The notes: generated from the letters alone by a model not told the origin. A stretch of DNA of 64,000 nucleotides from Hexactinellida sp. DTS-2022 (GCA_028753945.1 JAPNXP010000001.1:7740501-7804500); one strand, 5' to 3'; positions 1 through 11,693 are shown, counted from the stretch's first letter. A program made the numbers and translations.

Positions 1-52
1 TTTTAGCTGCAGATAGGAGTACTGTACAACTAATTCTGATATAATTAGAGAT

Positions 53-295
53 ATGTTTGAGACCACCCCCGCTTTTAGCGGAATCTCAAGTGCTGTCGAT
101 AATTTCGTATCATCAGCAATAGCAGCGAGCAGCGAACAGATTCCTCAGCTAGGTACTTTAGACGATACGTCAATTTTGTATGCTCCAGACGAACCCAACG
201 TTAACGTTAATCTTAATGGGAAGAAAAGTAGGAAGCGAAGACGTGATCCAACAGATGATCTACGTCCAACTGAGTCCCAGCGCAGCCGGAAATGA
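53..295 (+). CDS. unidentified short open frame
   Basis: An 80-codon open frame with a basic KKSRKRRR stretch near residues 57-65 that resembles a nuclear localisation signal. After the stop the sequence stays protein-like in another frame (a leucine- and glutamine-rich stretch to about 400), so this may be a fragment of a frameshifted gene or transposon protein that begins before the window. I do not recognise the family and no domain is visible. It could equally be chance coding potential. Confidence 0.2.
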   Translation: MFETTPAFSGISSAVDNFVSSAIAASSEQIPQLGTLDDTSILYAPDEPNVNVNLNGKKSRKRRRDPTDDLRPTESQRSRK

Positions 296-709
296 AGGTA
301 GCTGACTTACTCCCTTTACAGCAGGAAGTGCTGTTACAACAGATGGCTGTATTCACAGCACAACTTCCGCTAATTGAAGAGATCAGGGAGTACTCAGGGT
401 GAAACGTCAGAAGCTGTTAGAAAAATGATAAATTTTGTTACTAGCTAGACTAGATAGTGTGCAGAAATATAACGAAGTTACTTGAATTATGCCTACCAAA
501 TTAGAGAGTAGCATCAAAGGCAAGGAGTTATCCAGGAGCGCTAGACGCTCCTTTTGGAGCATGATTTTTGGAAAATTATAATTTAGGAGCGTGAAAATTT
601 GGAATCCTCTCTATACTGTAACATTAATTTGCGATTTAGGCGTATGAAAATTGGATCAGACCAGGATTAGGAGCGTATTTACAAATAGCTGTATAATACA
701 CTGATCAAA
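296..709. other. non-coding stretch, no gene recognised
   Basis: AT-rich sequence with several copies of a GGAGCG/AGGAGCGT word between about 530 and 690, which looks like a decayed repeat. No gene or clear element boundary was found. Confidence 0.35.
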
Positions 710-2523
710 GGGGTGGCTTGAATTTGTCCTAAAATGAGTTTGTAATTTGTCCTAAATATATAATTTTGGAATTAGTCCTAAAAAAATCCGAGTTCGGAAT
801 TTGTCCTAAAACCAATATTTGGAATTTGTCCTAAAAAAAATCCGAGTTCGGAATTTGTCCTAAAAAAATCCAAAATTGCAGCTGTACTTGTCTATAATTA
901 ATATACTCTCGACAAATTAAATTACAGCCTCTGTTAGGCATTCTACATGCACTAACGTATAAAACATTCTTTGACTAGCATTATGACAAATTATCCATTT
1001 GTTATTTCGCAATCTTTCGTTTACATGGAATATAGTATCGTTGAAGGTAAAAAGTTAAATTCGAAAAATTATGAGTGTGAAGGCTTCCGCTATGTACAAG
1101 CAAGAGAATGTCAAGGTTCTATTTATCTTAAATGTGCATTATTTAGGATTAACTCGTGTCCTTGCATTGGTAGAATTAATAAAGAACAGATTTAATAGAA
1201 TTAACGCATTTTCACAATCATGATACTGCCTCTTATAATACTAAGAAAATTATCCTCAGTAATGCGATTAAACGCAAAGCTGAGGTATCTTCAGCCAACC
1301 TTCGAGAAATATTTAATGAGACATGTCGGGAATCTGAAGGAGCATCCTCTGTAACCTACAAATGCCTAGGAAGCTCCATGTACAAGAGGAGGAGAATCCT
1401 ACAGCCCAAAAACCCTCATCTGTTCAAGAATTTGACTTACTCTTCCAAGAATCCCAATACGCTGATTGTCATTTACAAACCGTTGTTGATGGCGATCAGA
1501 TTGCAGTGATCTTTGGTTCAAGGCACATGATTGCTAAATTGAAGAATGCATCAGATATTCAATTTGACGGAACATTTACAACTGCCCAAGACTCTTTTAT
1601 CAACTTTTTACATTATTTATTAATATTAAAGGCCATACTCTACCTGGGCTACATATTCTAATGAGTGGAAAGACAGAGAAACTATACAGAGTTGTTATGA
1701 TGACAATTTAATACCGGGATTCAATCTAACTTTTGCTAAGGCGGATTTTGAACAGGCTCCAAGGAATGCTCTTACAGCTGTATTTCCTTCGGTCACAATC
1801 ATTGGATGTTGGTTCCATTTTACAAAAGCAGTTTTTATAAAGTAAAAGCTCGGTCTATCGAATATATGTAAGAAGAATCAATTATTTAGAATGTGGATTC
1901 GTAAGCTAATGGCACTACCCTTCCTTCCAGAAGAGCAAATATGAAATATTTATTTTTCTTTAGAGATGCCATTAGCTGGATTATTAGATGGTGAAAAAGA
2001 ACTTGTACAAAGATTTAAGAGTTATTTCCACAAATTCTGGATTAATGGGAGTGCTAACTTGTCAGTTTTTACTATGAAAAGGCTACGAATAATTCTCATT
2101 ATCTGTTCCGCTACAAAAATATTAAGTAATTATCTCATTATCAATATTCTCATTGTCTCATTTTCTCATTACTAATAATTGTGATCATCTACTATTTATG
2201 GCTAAATAGGAATTTCTGTAGGACAAATTCGGGATTGTTTTAGGACAATTTCCAAAATTAAACATTCTGTAAGACAAATTCAGAATTGTATTTTAGGACA
2301 AATTCCAAACTATAAAGTTCTTTAGGACAAATTCCAAACTATAAAGTTCTTCAGGACAAATTCAGAGTCATGGTTTAGGACAAATTCCGAGCATACAATT
2401 TTGGACAAATTACAATAGTTGTTAGGACAGATTACGATTTTCCGCATAAAAGTATACTATTATTATTACGAATCCGAACAAATTCTAAATTTAGTCTAAT
2501 ACAAATTACTTAAGCAACCTCCC
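710..2523 (+). mobile_element. MULE-type DNA transposon with iterated terminal repeats
   Basis: The two ends are inverted relatives: the left reads GGGGTGGCTTGAATTTGTCC and the right, reversed, begins GGGAGGTTGCTTAAG. Inside each end the word GAATTTGTCCTAAAA is repeated several times (720-870 forward, 2210-2510 reversed), so the inverted ends are built of short tandem units. Between them lie decayed pieces of a MULE transposase. I could not find a convincing target-site duplication, so the outer boundaries are good to a few bases only. Confidence 0.7.
971..2175 (+). pseudogene. MULE transposase remnant with FLYWCH-like finger
   Basis: Three separate frames together read as one MULE transposase. 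The first (971-1195) resembles a FLYWCH zinc finger: an F-x-Y-x(7)-C-x(5)-Y-x-K-C pattern followed, in the continued sequence, by an HNH-like histidine pair. The second (1362-1661) contains the stretch IQFDGTFTTAQ, matching the first catalytic Asp region of MULE transposases. Around 1740-1830 a third frame reads like the region with FPSVTIIGCWFHF, where a Cys-x-x-His motif precedes the last part of the catalytic core. Multiple stops and frameshifts make it non-functional. The family call rests on these motifs and on the terminal repeats. Confidence 0.65.
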
Positions 2524-2535
2524 TAGCTTGCTTAA

Positions 2536-2569
2536 AGCTCGTACTTAAGTTCGAACTTAAGTACGAGCT
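2536..2569. repeat. 34-bp perfect palindrome
   Basis: The sequence from AGCTCGTACTTAAG to CTTAAGTACGAGCT is identical to its own reverse complement. A second partial version (CTTAAGTTCGAACTTAA) sits near 2629-2646, and CTTAGTGAATAC words lie between them. It looks like the core or end of a small foldback element just outside the MULE. Confidence 0.8.
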
Positions 2570-2915
2570 AAAATCTTAGTGAATACCAATCTTAGTGAAT
2601 ACGACTTAAGTTCAAACTTAGTACTTAAGACTTAAGTTCGAACTTAACTTCTTAGTGTATACGGCCCCTGTGGCTTTATTATACAATTTAAATTCATAAA
2701 ATAGTTCTTAATTGAAATTTGAGAATAATTTTGTGAGTTAATTGCATCGTAATATGATAGTTATAGTCAGGATATTTGAAAATAGCTTAGAATAATCAAT
2801 TTGTTATTATAAATATCAATTGATATGATAGGCTCAGATTAGGATCTACTCCGAAACGAGAAGTTATATCTTTTATTAAATAAGAAAGTATTGTAATATT
2901 TCAAAAATTAGTTGG
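2570..2915. other. upstream region of the carbonic anhydrase exon
   Basis: AT-rich sequence, probably holding the promoter and 5' UTR of the gene that starts at 2916. No TATA box or initiator can be called with confidence. Confidence 0.3.
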
Positions 2916-3854
2916 ATGGAAAAACTAACTCTGGTAACATATATACTGCTGACTGTATTCACAGTTGGATTAGCTCAAGAATGGGGTTACGCCCCTCCAA
3001 TAGGGCCAAATGAATGGTCCAGTATATCAACTAGTTACGCTGAGTGTGGAAATGGAATGATGCAATCTCCAATCAATATTTTAACAGCTGACGTCTCGGA
3101 TGATGAGGGAAGTGGGCTGTTACTTTTCAACTCCGGCGAGCAAAGAAATGGCACTCTTTCAAATGACGGGCATACCGTAGAATTCCAAGCTGGTGTAAAC
3201 TCAATGACACCTAACCAACCAATATTAGCGTTAGTCCATCATGAAGATGATCCATTTTTTTCGGGTAGGGAGCTAGGAGACAGGTATTATTTAAACAGTT
3301 TGGATTTTCATTGGGATTCTTCGAATTTCCAGGGAGCTGAGCATTACATCAATGGCGTTGGAGGGGTAGGGGAAGTGCACTTCATTTATTACAATTCAAA
3401 GTATGTGGACTACCTGAATGCACTCAATCAGAGTGATGGTTTAACAATCCTAGCATTTCGACTTCAAATTTGTACCAGCTCTGATTTCAGCACAATATTC
3501 GGCGCAACCAATGAGTACCTTGGTATGTTGAGTGCAAATGGTAGCAGAGTAACGAATATAATCTGGAGCCTATCAGACCTACATGAGTGCAGCCTGTTAA
3601 TTTCGGGGGTTTGTAAAAATAAGTTCTACGTCTATCACGGATCCCTGACAACTCCACCCTGTTACCAGTCAGCTCTGTGGTGGGTGTCCGAAGAGACGAG
3701 GTGTGTGACTAACGAGCAGCTCCTGATCCTCAGGCAGCAGAGGGTGAGCAATGGCGGGGAAATTCTGGTAAACAACTATAGGCCAGTGCAGAATGTCAAC
3801 GGCAGAACAATAGTGGAGATTGGGACTAGTGAAGTTCCTACTAGCATCTCACAG
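2916..3854 (+). CDS. secreted alpha-carbonic anhydrase-like protein, zinc ligand His94 replaced by Asp (first exon)
   Basis: The 313 codons before the splice donor cover a complete alpha-CA domain. Residues 1-20 are a hydrophobic signal peptide ending GLA, so the protein is secreted or on the cell surface. Hallmarks: QSPINI at 50-55; His86 equivalent to the proton-shuttle His64; SLTTPP at 243-248 with the substrate-gating Thr; NYRPVQ at 287-292; and Cys44 and Cys249, in the positions of the disulfide of extracellular CAs. Of the three zinc ligands, His96 (H132) and His119 (H155) are present, but the His94 position is Asp130 (LDFHW instead of xHxHW), and Gln92 is also changed. Glu106 (E142) is kept. 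Such a protein would hydrate CO2 poorly if at all, or bind metal differently; this is inference. CAG|GTAAGT at 3852-3860 marks an exon end in phase 0, so a further C-terminal exon is expected; translation without splicing stops at 3875. Confidence 0.88.
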
Positions 3855-3860
3855 GTAAGT
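3855..3860 (+). promoter_or_regulatory. splice donor of the carbonic anhydrase-like gene
   Basis: GTAAGT directly after CAG is a consensus 5' splice site and falls in phase 0 after the last conserved CA residues. Reading through gives only VSVGYY and a stop. The acceptor is not identified; the next 4 kb are a reverse gypsy element, so the intron may contain it or the gene may be truncated. Confidence 0.6.
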
Positions 3861-4009
3861 GTGGGATATTATTAGTATAAACATTTTAGTAACGGGTTGG
3901 GGATCAGTACACTCTAAAATAATTATTTCAAGTAGTCAATCCTATGGGAACTGGAGGAGTTATCCCTTATTAAGTTATGCTTTTGCTAACCTTGTAATTA
4001 TTTACGCAT

Positions 4010-7000
4010 GAATCCACGAGGCTTTCCCTCGTTCGATTTTCACATTCGGGTACTTCAAGTATATACCGTTGTACGGCTCCTGATATACCGGATCCAATCC
4101 ATCTCGTCAAGTTCCTGAGGTATACCATATCTCCTGGTTGTAATCACATTCGCGTTGTAGAAGTGTTTCGGTCGTAGAAGTTTTTGTATGCCTCCTTATC
4201 TTGTTCTGTGTTTTACTTTGCCAGTTCCCATTTCTCGCTAGGCGTGTCGCCCCCGGAGTTAGGCTCCTCTACTCTCCGGCTCTCTTCGGTCCCAGCCGGC
4301 TTAACTTCGGCAGCTACATCGATTAAAGAGGGAAGCGGAGCACCGTACATAAACTCATGCGGGGAATATTTTATACTTGCATTTGCAGCGAATTATCGAC
4401 AAAAGATGCTCGTTGGAGTACCGCCGGCCATTCCGTCATGTTATCTCCTTGCTCAGCTAGCTCGCATCGAAGCCCCTGCTTTAAGGTTTGGATAGCTCTC
4501 TCTGCCTCTCAATCTCCTGAAGGATGGTATGAGGAAGTGTGTCTCTCATACTTGCCAACCTATAGCAAGTCTTTGGCGGGACGGAGGAATGAATTTGGGC
4601 GGGACATCAGGAAATTTGGCGGGACAAAGAACATTAGTACATAAATAAGTGAAGTAGTATTACTATTTGTAGGATGTTCTAGTAATTGGAATAATTTGAT
4701 TATCTCAACGGAAGGAACCTTGCTCCAATTGCATAAAACGAGACGTCCCGTCAATAAAACGGGACGTCCCGCTAAAAAAACGGGCCGCTAGTCAATTCTA
4801 CAGATTTATTACCTAATTGGAAGAAGCAATGCTCAGATCTTTATATTTTATTGTTATTGTCACAAAAATGAAATACAGGGTACAAAAAGCGGGACAAACG
4901 TGTCTAAAAGCGGGACGCGGGACAATTCACAAAATCTTTGCCAAAAATCGGGACGTCCCGCCAAAAGCGGGACGGTTGACAAGTATGGCTCTCTTGTCTA
5001 ACCCATATTCAGTACACAGCGTTTACCTTCCTTCCCTAGGTCGTTCAATAAGGTCTAGGTATTCCGTGCCTGTAGATTCAACCAACCAACAGCCCTTCCC
5101 TCATTGACTTCGCGGTCTGGTCGTACATGGGGATTGCTTAGTAAATTTAGCAAACAGGTCTATGATTAACAAATACCGATAGCCTCCTGAAGACCAAGGG
5201 AGGGTCACAATATCCGTGGCGATTGAACACATACTTCAATCTTCATGGGGGTAAAAGGTTCTCTCTTTTTGGGTGCGACATTTGCTCTCTGCGCAAACAC
5301 CACACGCTAAGCAATAGTCTTCGAATTTTTTCTCATAAGAATCCAAAATAATTATTCTCTTGTGTAATTTATATTCTCCGAGCTCCTGCATGTGATCATC
5401 TGTGAGCCATTCCTATAATTTCCTTTGCAACACCCTGGGCACAACTAATGCCTGCCTCCTACACAACCTTCCATCTGTACAATCGCATACCCTTTTGGTT
5501 CCGGCAGGGCCCAACTTTACCTTATTCCTCTCACCAAGCTGTTCGATGGCTCTACGAATATCCGGGTCCATGCGCTGTTCTGCTGTCAATCTATCTTGCA
5601 CTGGTGTTATCTCGTCGAGTAGGTAAATAAACCTCTCCAAATGTTATTCTTCATCCTCTATCTCTTCGTCTCTTGCGCCGGGAGTCGGCTCAAGAAGTCT
5701 GCGGCCCCGTTATCCACGCCCCGTATGTACTCAATATCGTAGTCATAGGATTCCAACTCGAGGAGCCAACGAGCGAACTTGTTACGGGGATCTCTGATGA
5801 CGCAGCCAGGTAAGTGGAAAGTGGATTGTGGTCAGTTATCACAACTATCTTCTTAAAAGCCCGTAAGTATATCCGACACTTGCGGACTGACGCTAATATG
5901 CTCGATGTTTCCAGTTCTCCGGCTGCAGTGCATACCTCTGTTGCGTAGGATTCAGACCTGCGGAGTAGAACTCTATAGCACTCCGTTTATCCGTCCCATG
6001 TCCTCTTTCGATAGAACTGGCCCTACGACTTTACTAGAAGCGTCTGTTTCAATATAAAAAGTTCATCCATTTGGGAATGAGAGGTTTCGAGATTATTGTG
6101 TCAACCAACTCTTAAGTTGGGATAAACTCGCTTCACACTCGGACAACCGTTCCTAAGGAATATCTTTCCCTGTTATACGGTGCAAGCTCTACTATGCCGG
6201 GGACATACCCTCGGCATCAATTGATGAATTCTATAAACCTTCTAAGTCTTAAGTTAATAAATATCCTCTTGTTATTCGGTTGGAGCCAGGACTCTATGCG
6301 TGACAGTGTACCTGGCAAAGGCCTACGCCCTCTTTCCGATAGCATATAACCGAGGAACTCCACCTCCTTATACGCAAACCTACATTTGCCAACCCTCAGC
6401 TAAATTCAAGCCCTGCCTAAACCAGTGAGAACACTGTCTAGATGTCTTAGGTGTGCCTCGAAGTCGTTAAAATGCATAATCGTGTCATCTACGAATGCTT
6501 CAGCATTGGAGATGCACTATCCACTGCTCTTTGATATGTAACTTTTGAGTACATAGTCCGAATGGCTTCCTGTTGAATTAAAACTGTACCCTCGTTGATA
6601 CGAATGCAGTACGTTCCTTATCTTCTATCTAACCGGGATACTCCAGTAGGCTGATCCGCAGTCAGGAGTAGATAAATACTGTTGCCCTCCAGACGGTCAA
6701 ATATACCTTTTGAGTCCGGCATCGGGTAAGCGTCCTTCTTCGTGGCCTAATTCAGACTGCGATAGTCTACCGCGAACCTTTGAGATCAGTCCTTCTTCCG
6801 CACTAGTATAATTCTACACCCCCCCGTGGGGACTCAGATGGTTTGATATGAAGGGTTTCAGGATTAAGCTAGACGAGCAGTGGTTGGAGACGCGGACGTA
6901 CTATAGGGAGGAAGAGCCTTGGCAAATCCAATTCGCAACCATTTCTTCCATCTTTCTAGAGACTCAGTATTGGGAGAAACGATTAATGGTAGGCATTTGA

Positions 7001-7690
7001 TTGGACAATGGTCTATGAGGACTATCCGGTGTTCAGCTTAGTGCACGTCCTTATGGAACTTTGGGTTCGTCGAAACAGACCTCGCTAAAGTGCGCCAGAA
7101 AATTTCTCCTTAGGATGAAGTTTCTATACTGGTATCCAAGGATATCCACCTGATGATTTAGAATCCTACTACCTCCGATGTCTATCTCTACTTGCATCGT
7201 ACCGCATACATGTATCGGTGCCCTCCCAACTCCTTAAACTCGGTCTAGAGTACCCTTATCGATGACCGAAGGTTGGATCCCAGTGTCAAGCATAATCTCA
7301 ATCAGTTTACCGCAAAACTGGACTCGTACCACTACCGCCGCTTCTGGATAATTCCCCCCTCACCTGTTGCAAATAGCACGTATTCTTTGCGGCTCTTTGC
7401 ATTGGTAGAAATCATGACCTCGCTCACCACAATGGGGGAGCCCCGAGCTAGAAGGTGTCTGTCTGATCCGGAAATGAAGCAACGTGGCTTGAGGCCTGAG
7501 GCTGTGGTCCTGGGAATCTCTTTTGGCTGTTCCACTGTAGTTTCTTCGGTGGTCATAACTTTTACGCGGATGTTGGTGTACCTTCAAGATATCCCGTCTT
7601 AGAGAAACTTTGGTGTGATACCCCACTGTTATTTACTATCCTTTGTCCACTCTATCCCCGGGGTGATCCTCTTGTTCTCTCATCAGAGCA
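4010..7690 (-). pseudogene. decayed Ty3/gypsy retrotransposon, reverse orientation (copy A)
   Basis: Read on the minus strand, pieces follow the gypsy order. At about 7630-7360 there is a gag end with a CGERGHDFYQC zinc-knuckle-like motif; about 6860-6260 is reverse transcriptase in several frames; about 5950-5700 is RNase H with ITDHNPL; 5640-5413 is the spacer before the integrase; about 5230-5110 is integrase core with DIVTLPWSSGGYRYLL; and about 4500-4010 is the integrase C-terminus ending in an NVKIERGKASWIH stretch. There are many stops and frameshifts, and no LTR was recognised. It is interrupted by a 441-bp MITE at 4547-4987. The integrase resembles that of the gypsy element at 15-22 kb (same TLPW..G..RY pattern), so they belong to related lineages. 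Confidence 0.75.
4547..4987. mobile_element. MITE with CATACTTGCCAACC ends and GGGACGTCCCG repeats
   Basis: The left end CATACTTGCCAACC and right end GGTTGACAAGTATG are inverted repeats. The interior holds many copies of GCGGGAC/GGGACGTCCCG in both orientations, giving strong self-pairing. It interrupts the integrase end of gypsy copy A. Its termini match those of MITEs at 37771-38101 and 48205-48602, whose interiors instead repeat GTACAGGGA. The target duplication is not clear here. Confidence 0.7.
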
Positions 7691-7779
7691 ATCCGCCCCC
7701 ATATCGTGATAACCTGTGTCGTGTTTGTAACCCTTCTCTGCCAGCACTACTTTAACGTGCCGAATAAATACCGCGAATA

Positions 7780-8112
7780 CTTCCTATTAAATGATAATAC
7801 ATTTCGATGCTCTATCTCCAAACAATTTTCTGAGAATTGTGATTATTGTATACAGTGGATGCCGGTTATAAGCACATCGTCGGGAACTGCACTTAATGTG
7901 CTTATAACCAAAATGTTCTTATAACCGACATAAATTATACAGGGCATATGGCAACCGTTTCCCAACATAGTGTGCTTATATCCGATATGTTCTTATAACC
8001 GGTGTGCTTATATCCGACATCTACTGTATACGGATATTCAAATGGTTATACACATTTTTCGGAAAATTAGTTGGAGATAGAGCATAGAAATGTATTATCA
8101 TTGAATAGGAAG
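7780..8112. mobile_element. foldback element with 51-bp arms, split by a pogo-type MITE
   Basis: The arms 7780-7830 and 8062-8112 are inverted copies with about four mismatches, including GATAATACATTTC and GCTCTATCTCC. They flank the 174-bp element at 7853-8026. Only the arms are recognisable, and the relation to any autonomous element is unknown. Confidence 0.65.
7853..8026. mobile_element. pogo/Tc1-type MITE with TA duplication
   Basis: It begins CAGTGGATGCCGGTTATAAG and ends, inverted, with CTTATATCCGACATCTACTG, and is flanked by TA on both sides. Internal repeats of GTGCTTATA and TTCTTATAACC mirror each other. It is 174 bp, with no coding capacity. Confidence 0.8.
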
Positions 8113-8819
8113 TTGAGGACGTAGGACGGGCTATCAATTGGATCCATTGACTAAGCTGTAACTATATTTATTCTCGAGATATGACCTCAAACATTGAAAT
8201 CACGTTTCCTTAGCAAAAGAGGAATGTGGTAACATTCCATGTTTGATTCTGAGATATTTTATGTAAAATGACTCCTAGATGGGTTAGTCACAGCAATTTG
8301 TTTTAAAAAACGAAATTGAACATTTACATGTTCAAAGTTTTGGCATATTTTGCCTATTAGACAATACACTGACGTCATTTCGACCAAGTGGTACCTCCAA
8401 AATATGCGTCTTGTACATGACCACATTTATAAAATACAATTACATAAGTAGAAGCACCCTGGATTACTTATTTCGAAGAATAATTGAATTGCATCTATTT
8501 AGTTGACTATACTAACCAACCCTGGTCCAGAAATTTTAGTGCGCGCGGCATTGCCTTATGTATAGAATGCTATGGCTAATCCTTTCCGCCATATGTGAAT
8601 TACCATGTTGAAATTGTGTTGGAAACTAATTGATGCAAATTAACATGCAATAGTAGCAAGCTTGAGTTTAACTAACTTTTTGAGGTTAAGCAAATTACAA
8701 CTAGTCTTAAGCTTAATGCTAGATATAGGTAACGAAGCTACTATATTTTACGCTTTACTGCTCGGCATACCTATATTACGAGCCCTTCGGTCTCGCTCTT
8801 TTTCAATAGTCAATAAATA
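8113..8819. other. non-coding repeat-rich stretch
   Basis: No gene recognised. Near 8770-8788 there is a reverse copy of the ACCGAAGGGCTCGT motif that recurs at several element ends in the window. Confidence 0.35.
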
Positions 8820-8984
8820 CAGTGCACTCCGATTAATAGATTATCCGCTTAATGGGTAAAAACTTCACAGATTTATAGGACGGACTTACAGTCTAACTCA
8901 AAATATTTTCGTTTATTAGATTTCTCCGCTTAATTTGTCGAACTACCCTGGAACAAAACTGACCCTATTAAGCGGAGTCAACTG
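8820..8984. mobile_element. pogo-type MITE with TA duplication
   Basis: The ends CAGTGCACTCCGATTAATAG and, inverted, CTATTAAGCGGAGTCAACTG resemble each other, with TA on both flanks. The interior repeats the CCGCTTAAT word. It is 165 bp and has no protein. A truncated relative of the left end (CAGTCGACTCCGCTCAATA) occurs at 58326. Confidence 0.7.
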
Positions 8985-9009
8985 TATTTACATTAAAAGT
9001 TGAAAAAAA

Positions 9010-10477
9010 TTGAATTCGTAGTCAGCATACATGTTTACCGTTTCTAACATTTGGAAGTTAGTCTCTGGATTCATTTTGAATTGTCATTAATTTGTTTACA
9101 TATTTTTATAAACAACAACAATAAATATTCATATTAGAAATTTGTAAATGCGAAATTCGTGTTCAGCATACTGTTTACCTAAAATACACGTTTAATTTAA
9201 ACCTAATATTAATTAACACATTGTGTGATGTCTGTCAATTCAATTCTAGGAACAAAGAAATTCTATTTCCCATTCAATTATACTGTAGCAGTGTAGCTAT
9301 TAGGCGGTAATTACATATATTGAATTAGGCGGTGATACTGTTAGTTAAGTGTTTATATAAATTATTAGTTCAACTACTATACTATACTTTTCTCTTCTCT
9401 ATTTATCCACCTCACGAATTTGATTCGAAATTTTATTTTAATTAATTAATTAAATTTGATTAACTATCCCTCTTAAACGGAAGGCATTCAAGGGAGGAAT
9501 GGGTTCAGAAATTAAGCTGAGCTTTGGTTTGCTATAGCGAGCTTCAGTTTGCTATACCAGATAAGAGGATCGGAGAGTTAAACTTCTCCTAACACAGAAA
9601 GAATACCAGTCAAATCACAACATAAACAGTCTGATACGATGATGCAGAGCCATCTGATGAAACGAACTTTTCTTATGATATAGCTGAAATTCATTGGGCT
9701 ATTAATTAACTAACAAGTTATGAGAATTTGAATTCTCAAAATAAATGCATTGTGTAGCATTCTTAACTTAGTCAAGAATGAATTGGTAATGAATGGTAAA
9801 TTGGATAACAAAGCCGCTAAATGGCATTTAACTTGAGGCAATAAGTAGACAAGAACGAACAAAGGCATTAAACTTTAAGGGGACATTGTGAAAAGTTTGA
9901 ATACACCATATAGATTTATAGTTCTAAATAATTAGTCTAATGGGGTAGGTAGTAAGGCCTCGGAGCGTCCGTAAATTGAGGCGCAAAGCGACCGAGACCG
10001 AAAGGGCTCGTATTAATATTATTAAAACTCGATTGTTTCTTGTTTGTATGTGCGTTTGTTTGTTTGTCCGGATTGTATTGAAGTGATGGGGGAAAAGAGA
10101 CCGCATGTATAATTGAGATAAACTAACTTCCAAATGTTATTATAGGTAAACAAGTATGCTGATTTCGAATTTCGCATATATAAATTTGTAATATGAATAT
10201 TTAATGTTGTTGTTTACAAAAATAGGTAAACAAATTAATGAAAATTCAAAATGAACCCAGAAACAAGCTTCCAACGGGTATTATAGGTAAACAAGTATGC
10301 TGATTGCTAATTTAAATAATTAAATTTCTGATGTGAACATTTATTTTTGTTGTTTTTTACTAAAATTGATAAACAAATTAATGAAAATAAAAAATGAACC
10401 TAGAAGCTAGCTTTCATTAGCTAGCTTCTAGGTTCATTTGTTTTCCGTCGCGAAGCGACCGAGACCGAAGGGCTCGT
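9010..10477. repeat. composite repeat with inverted GTAAACAAGTATGCTGA units and GC-rich end motif
   Basis: At 9010-9190 and 10110-10420 the same roughly 130-bp unit (TAGGTAAACAAGTATGCTGA, then a GTTGTTGTTTAC core, then AAATTAATGAAA) occurs in opposite orientations, twice on the right. CGAAGCGACCGAGACCG motifs sit at about 9981-10011 and 10447-10477, and GTTTGTTTGTCCGGATTGTATT at about 10049. The right unit ends in a palindrome of AACCTAGAAGCTAGC. The same module is found at 59283-60034. The element class is unknown; the motif order resembles a non-autonomous element carrying its own tandem repeats. Confidence 0.55.
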
Positions 10478-10479
10478 TG

Positions 10480-11693
10480 TAATATAATGAGAATGATTAA
10501 TATAGTAATGAATGGGTCATGAGCCAAGTTACACTTAATTTAAGTTACGTAACCCATTTGCAGCTAATTGTATTTGGTTATAATATTGAATCTAATGATG
10601 TTCATTTATATATTGCATCATTTCCAGAGTTGTAAGTCCATCTTGTATTTAGTGAATTGTTAAACTTAAATTTTACATTATAAAATCGAGCAAATTTCTG
10701 TATTTTCTGTTTGTAACCTATTTTTATAATATGCATTTTCATAAATACCTCTTAAGTGGGTTACATTGGTCCGAGGATAGTACTGTGACTCCGTTCCGTA
10801 GATCCTGTAAAATGGCGAGACAATTAAATGGAAGACCCAACTAACCGGTTTCGGGCCTTTTAACTATTCACTTCTGTATTAAATATCGATAAATTATGAA
10901 TTTTCTAGGCTTGCAACTTTATTTATGCAACTTTGATGCATAAACATTTTAAAACAAATTTTCATGCATCAATTTTGCGTGAAATTTTGTTACATTAAAA
11001 ATAAATCATACACAATGCAACAGTGCATCGTGTATTGTGGGCTTAAGTCAACCTCAGACCTGACTAGCATTTAATTAATTAAGTTATTTCTGCAAAAACA
11101 AAGAAAATTGGTAAAAATTATTAGATTTCCTTACAATTAAGTTGCTCTAAAGCTTAATAAATTCGTTAATAAGTAATAATATTAAGAAGTTGACAATAAT
11201 AAATTAATCATCAGTATGTTACTTGATTCTGTATTTTGCCTGTTGAAAGTGTATACCTACAGTCATAGTTGAAATTTGGAAACTAATCTCTCTTTAAAAC
11301 ATGTTTCCGATTCTCCATTACTTTATACATATAGCATTACTATTCAGACAAACAACAAACAAACAAACATTAATCAATAGGAGTATATTATTAACTAATT
11401 ATTGCTTAGAATCTTGTGATGGATCTAATGGCAGTGATGGCGCTCCTTCTAGCAGTCTTTCTGTATATGTAAAGTTTGCTTCTGATGTAATATTTTACGA
11501 AATAGATAATCTTTTTTATTTATGTAAATTACGTATGTTCTTATATAACTATAGAGAACAGGAAGTGAAATAGTACCATTTTATTCTATAAATGTGTGTA
11601 TTTTGTATACTTTAATATACTGTAGTATAATGTATATGTTGACTTGAAGGTAGATATTAAATAATCTGATTTCTATTTATCCATCTTTATCTA
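10480..11693. other. AT-rich non-coding stretch
   Basis: No gene, RNA or element boundary recognised. CAAACAACAAACAAACAAAC near 11349 is a short simple repeat. Confidence 0.35.

Noticed and set aside
710..2523. Host FLYWCH protein gene
   Set aside because: The finger is followed by MULE transposase pieces within inverted terminal repeats, so it belongs to the transposon.
4184..4644. Plus-strand frames of 95-103 codons
   Set aside because: They overlap the reverse integrase end of gypsy copy A and a MITE end; no recognisable domain.
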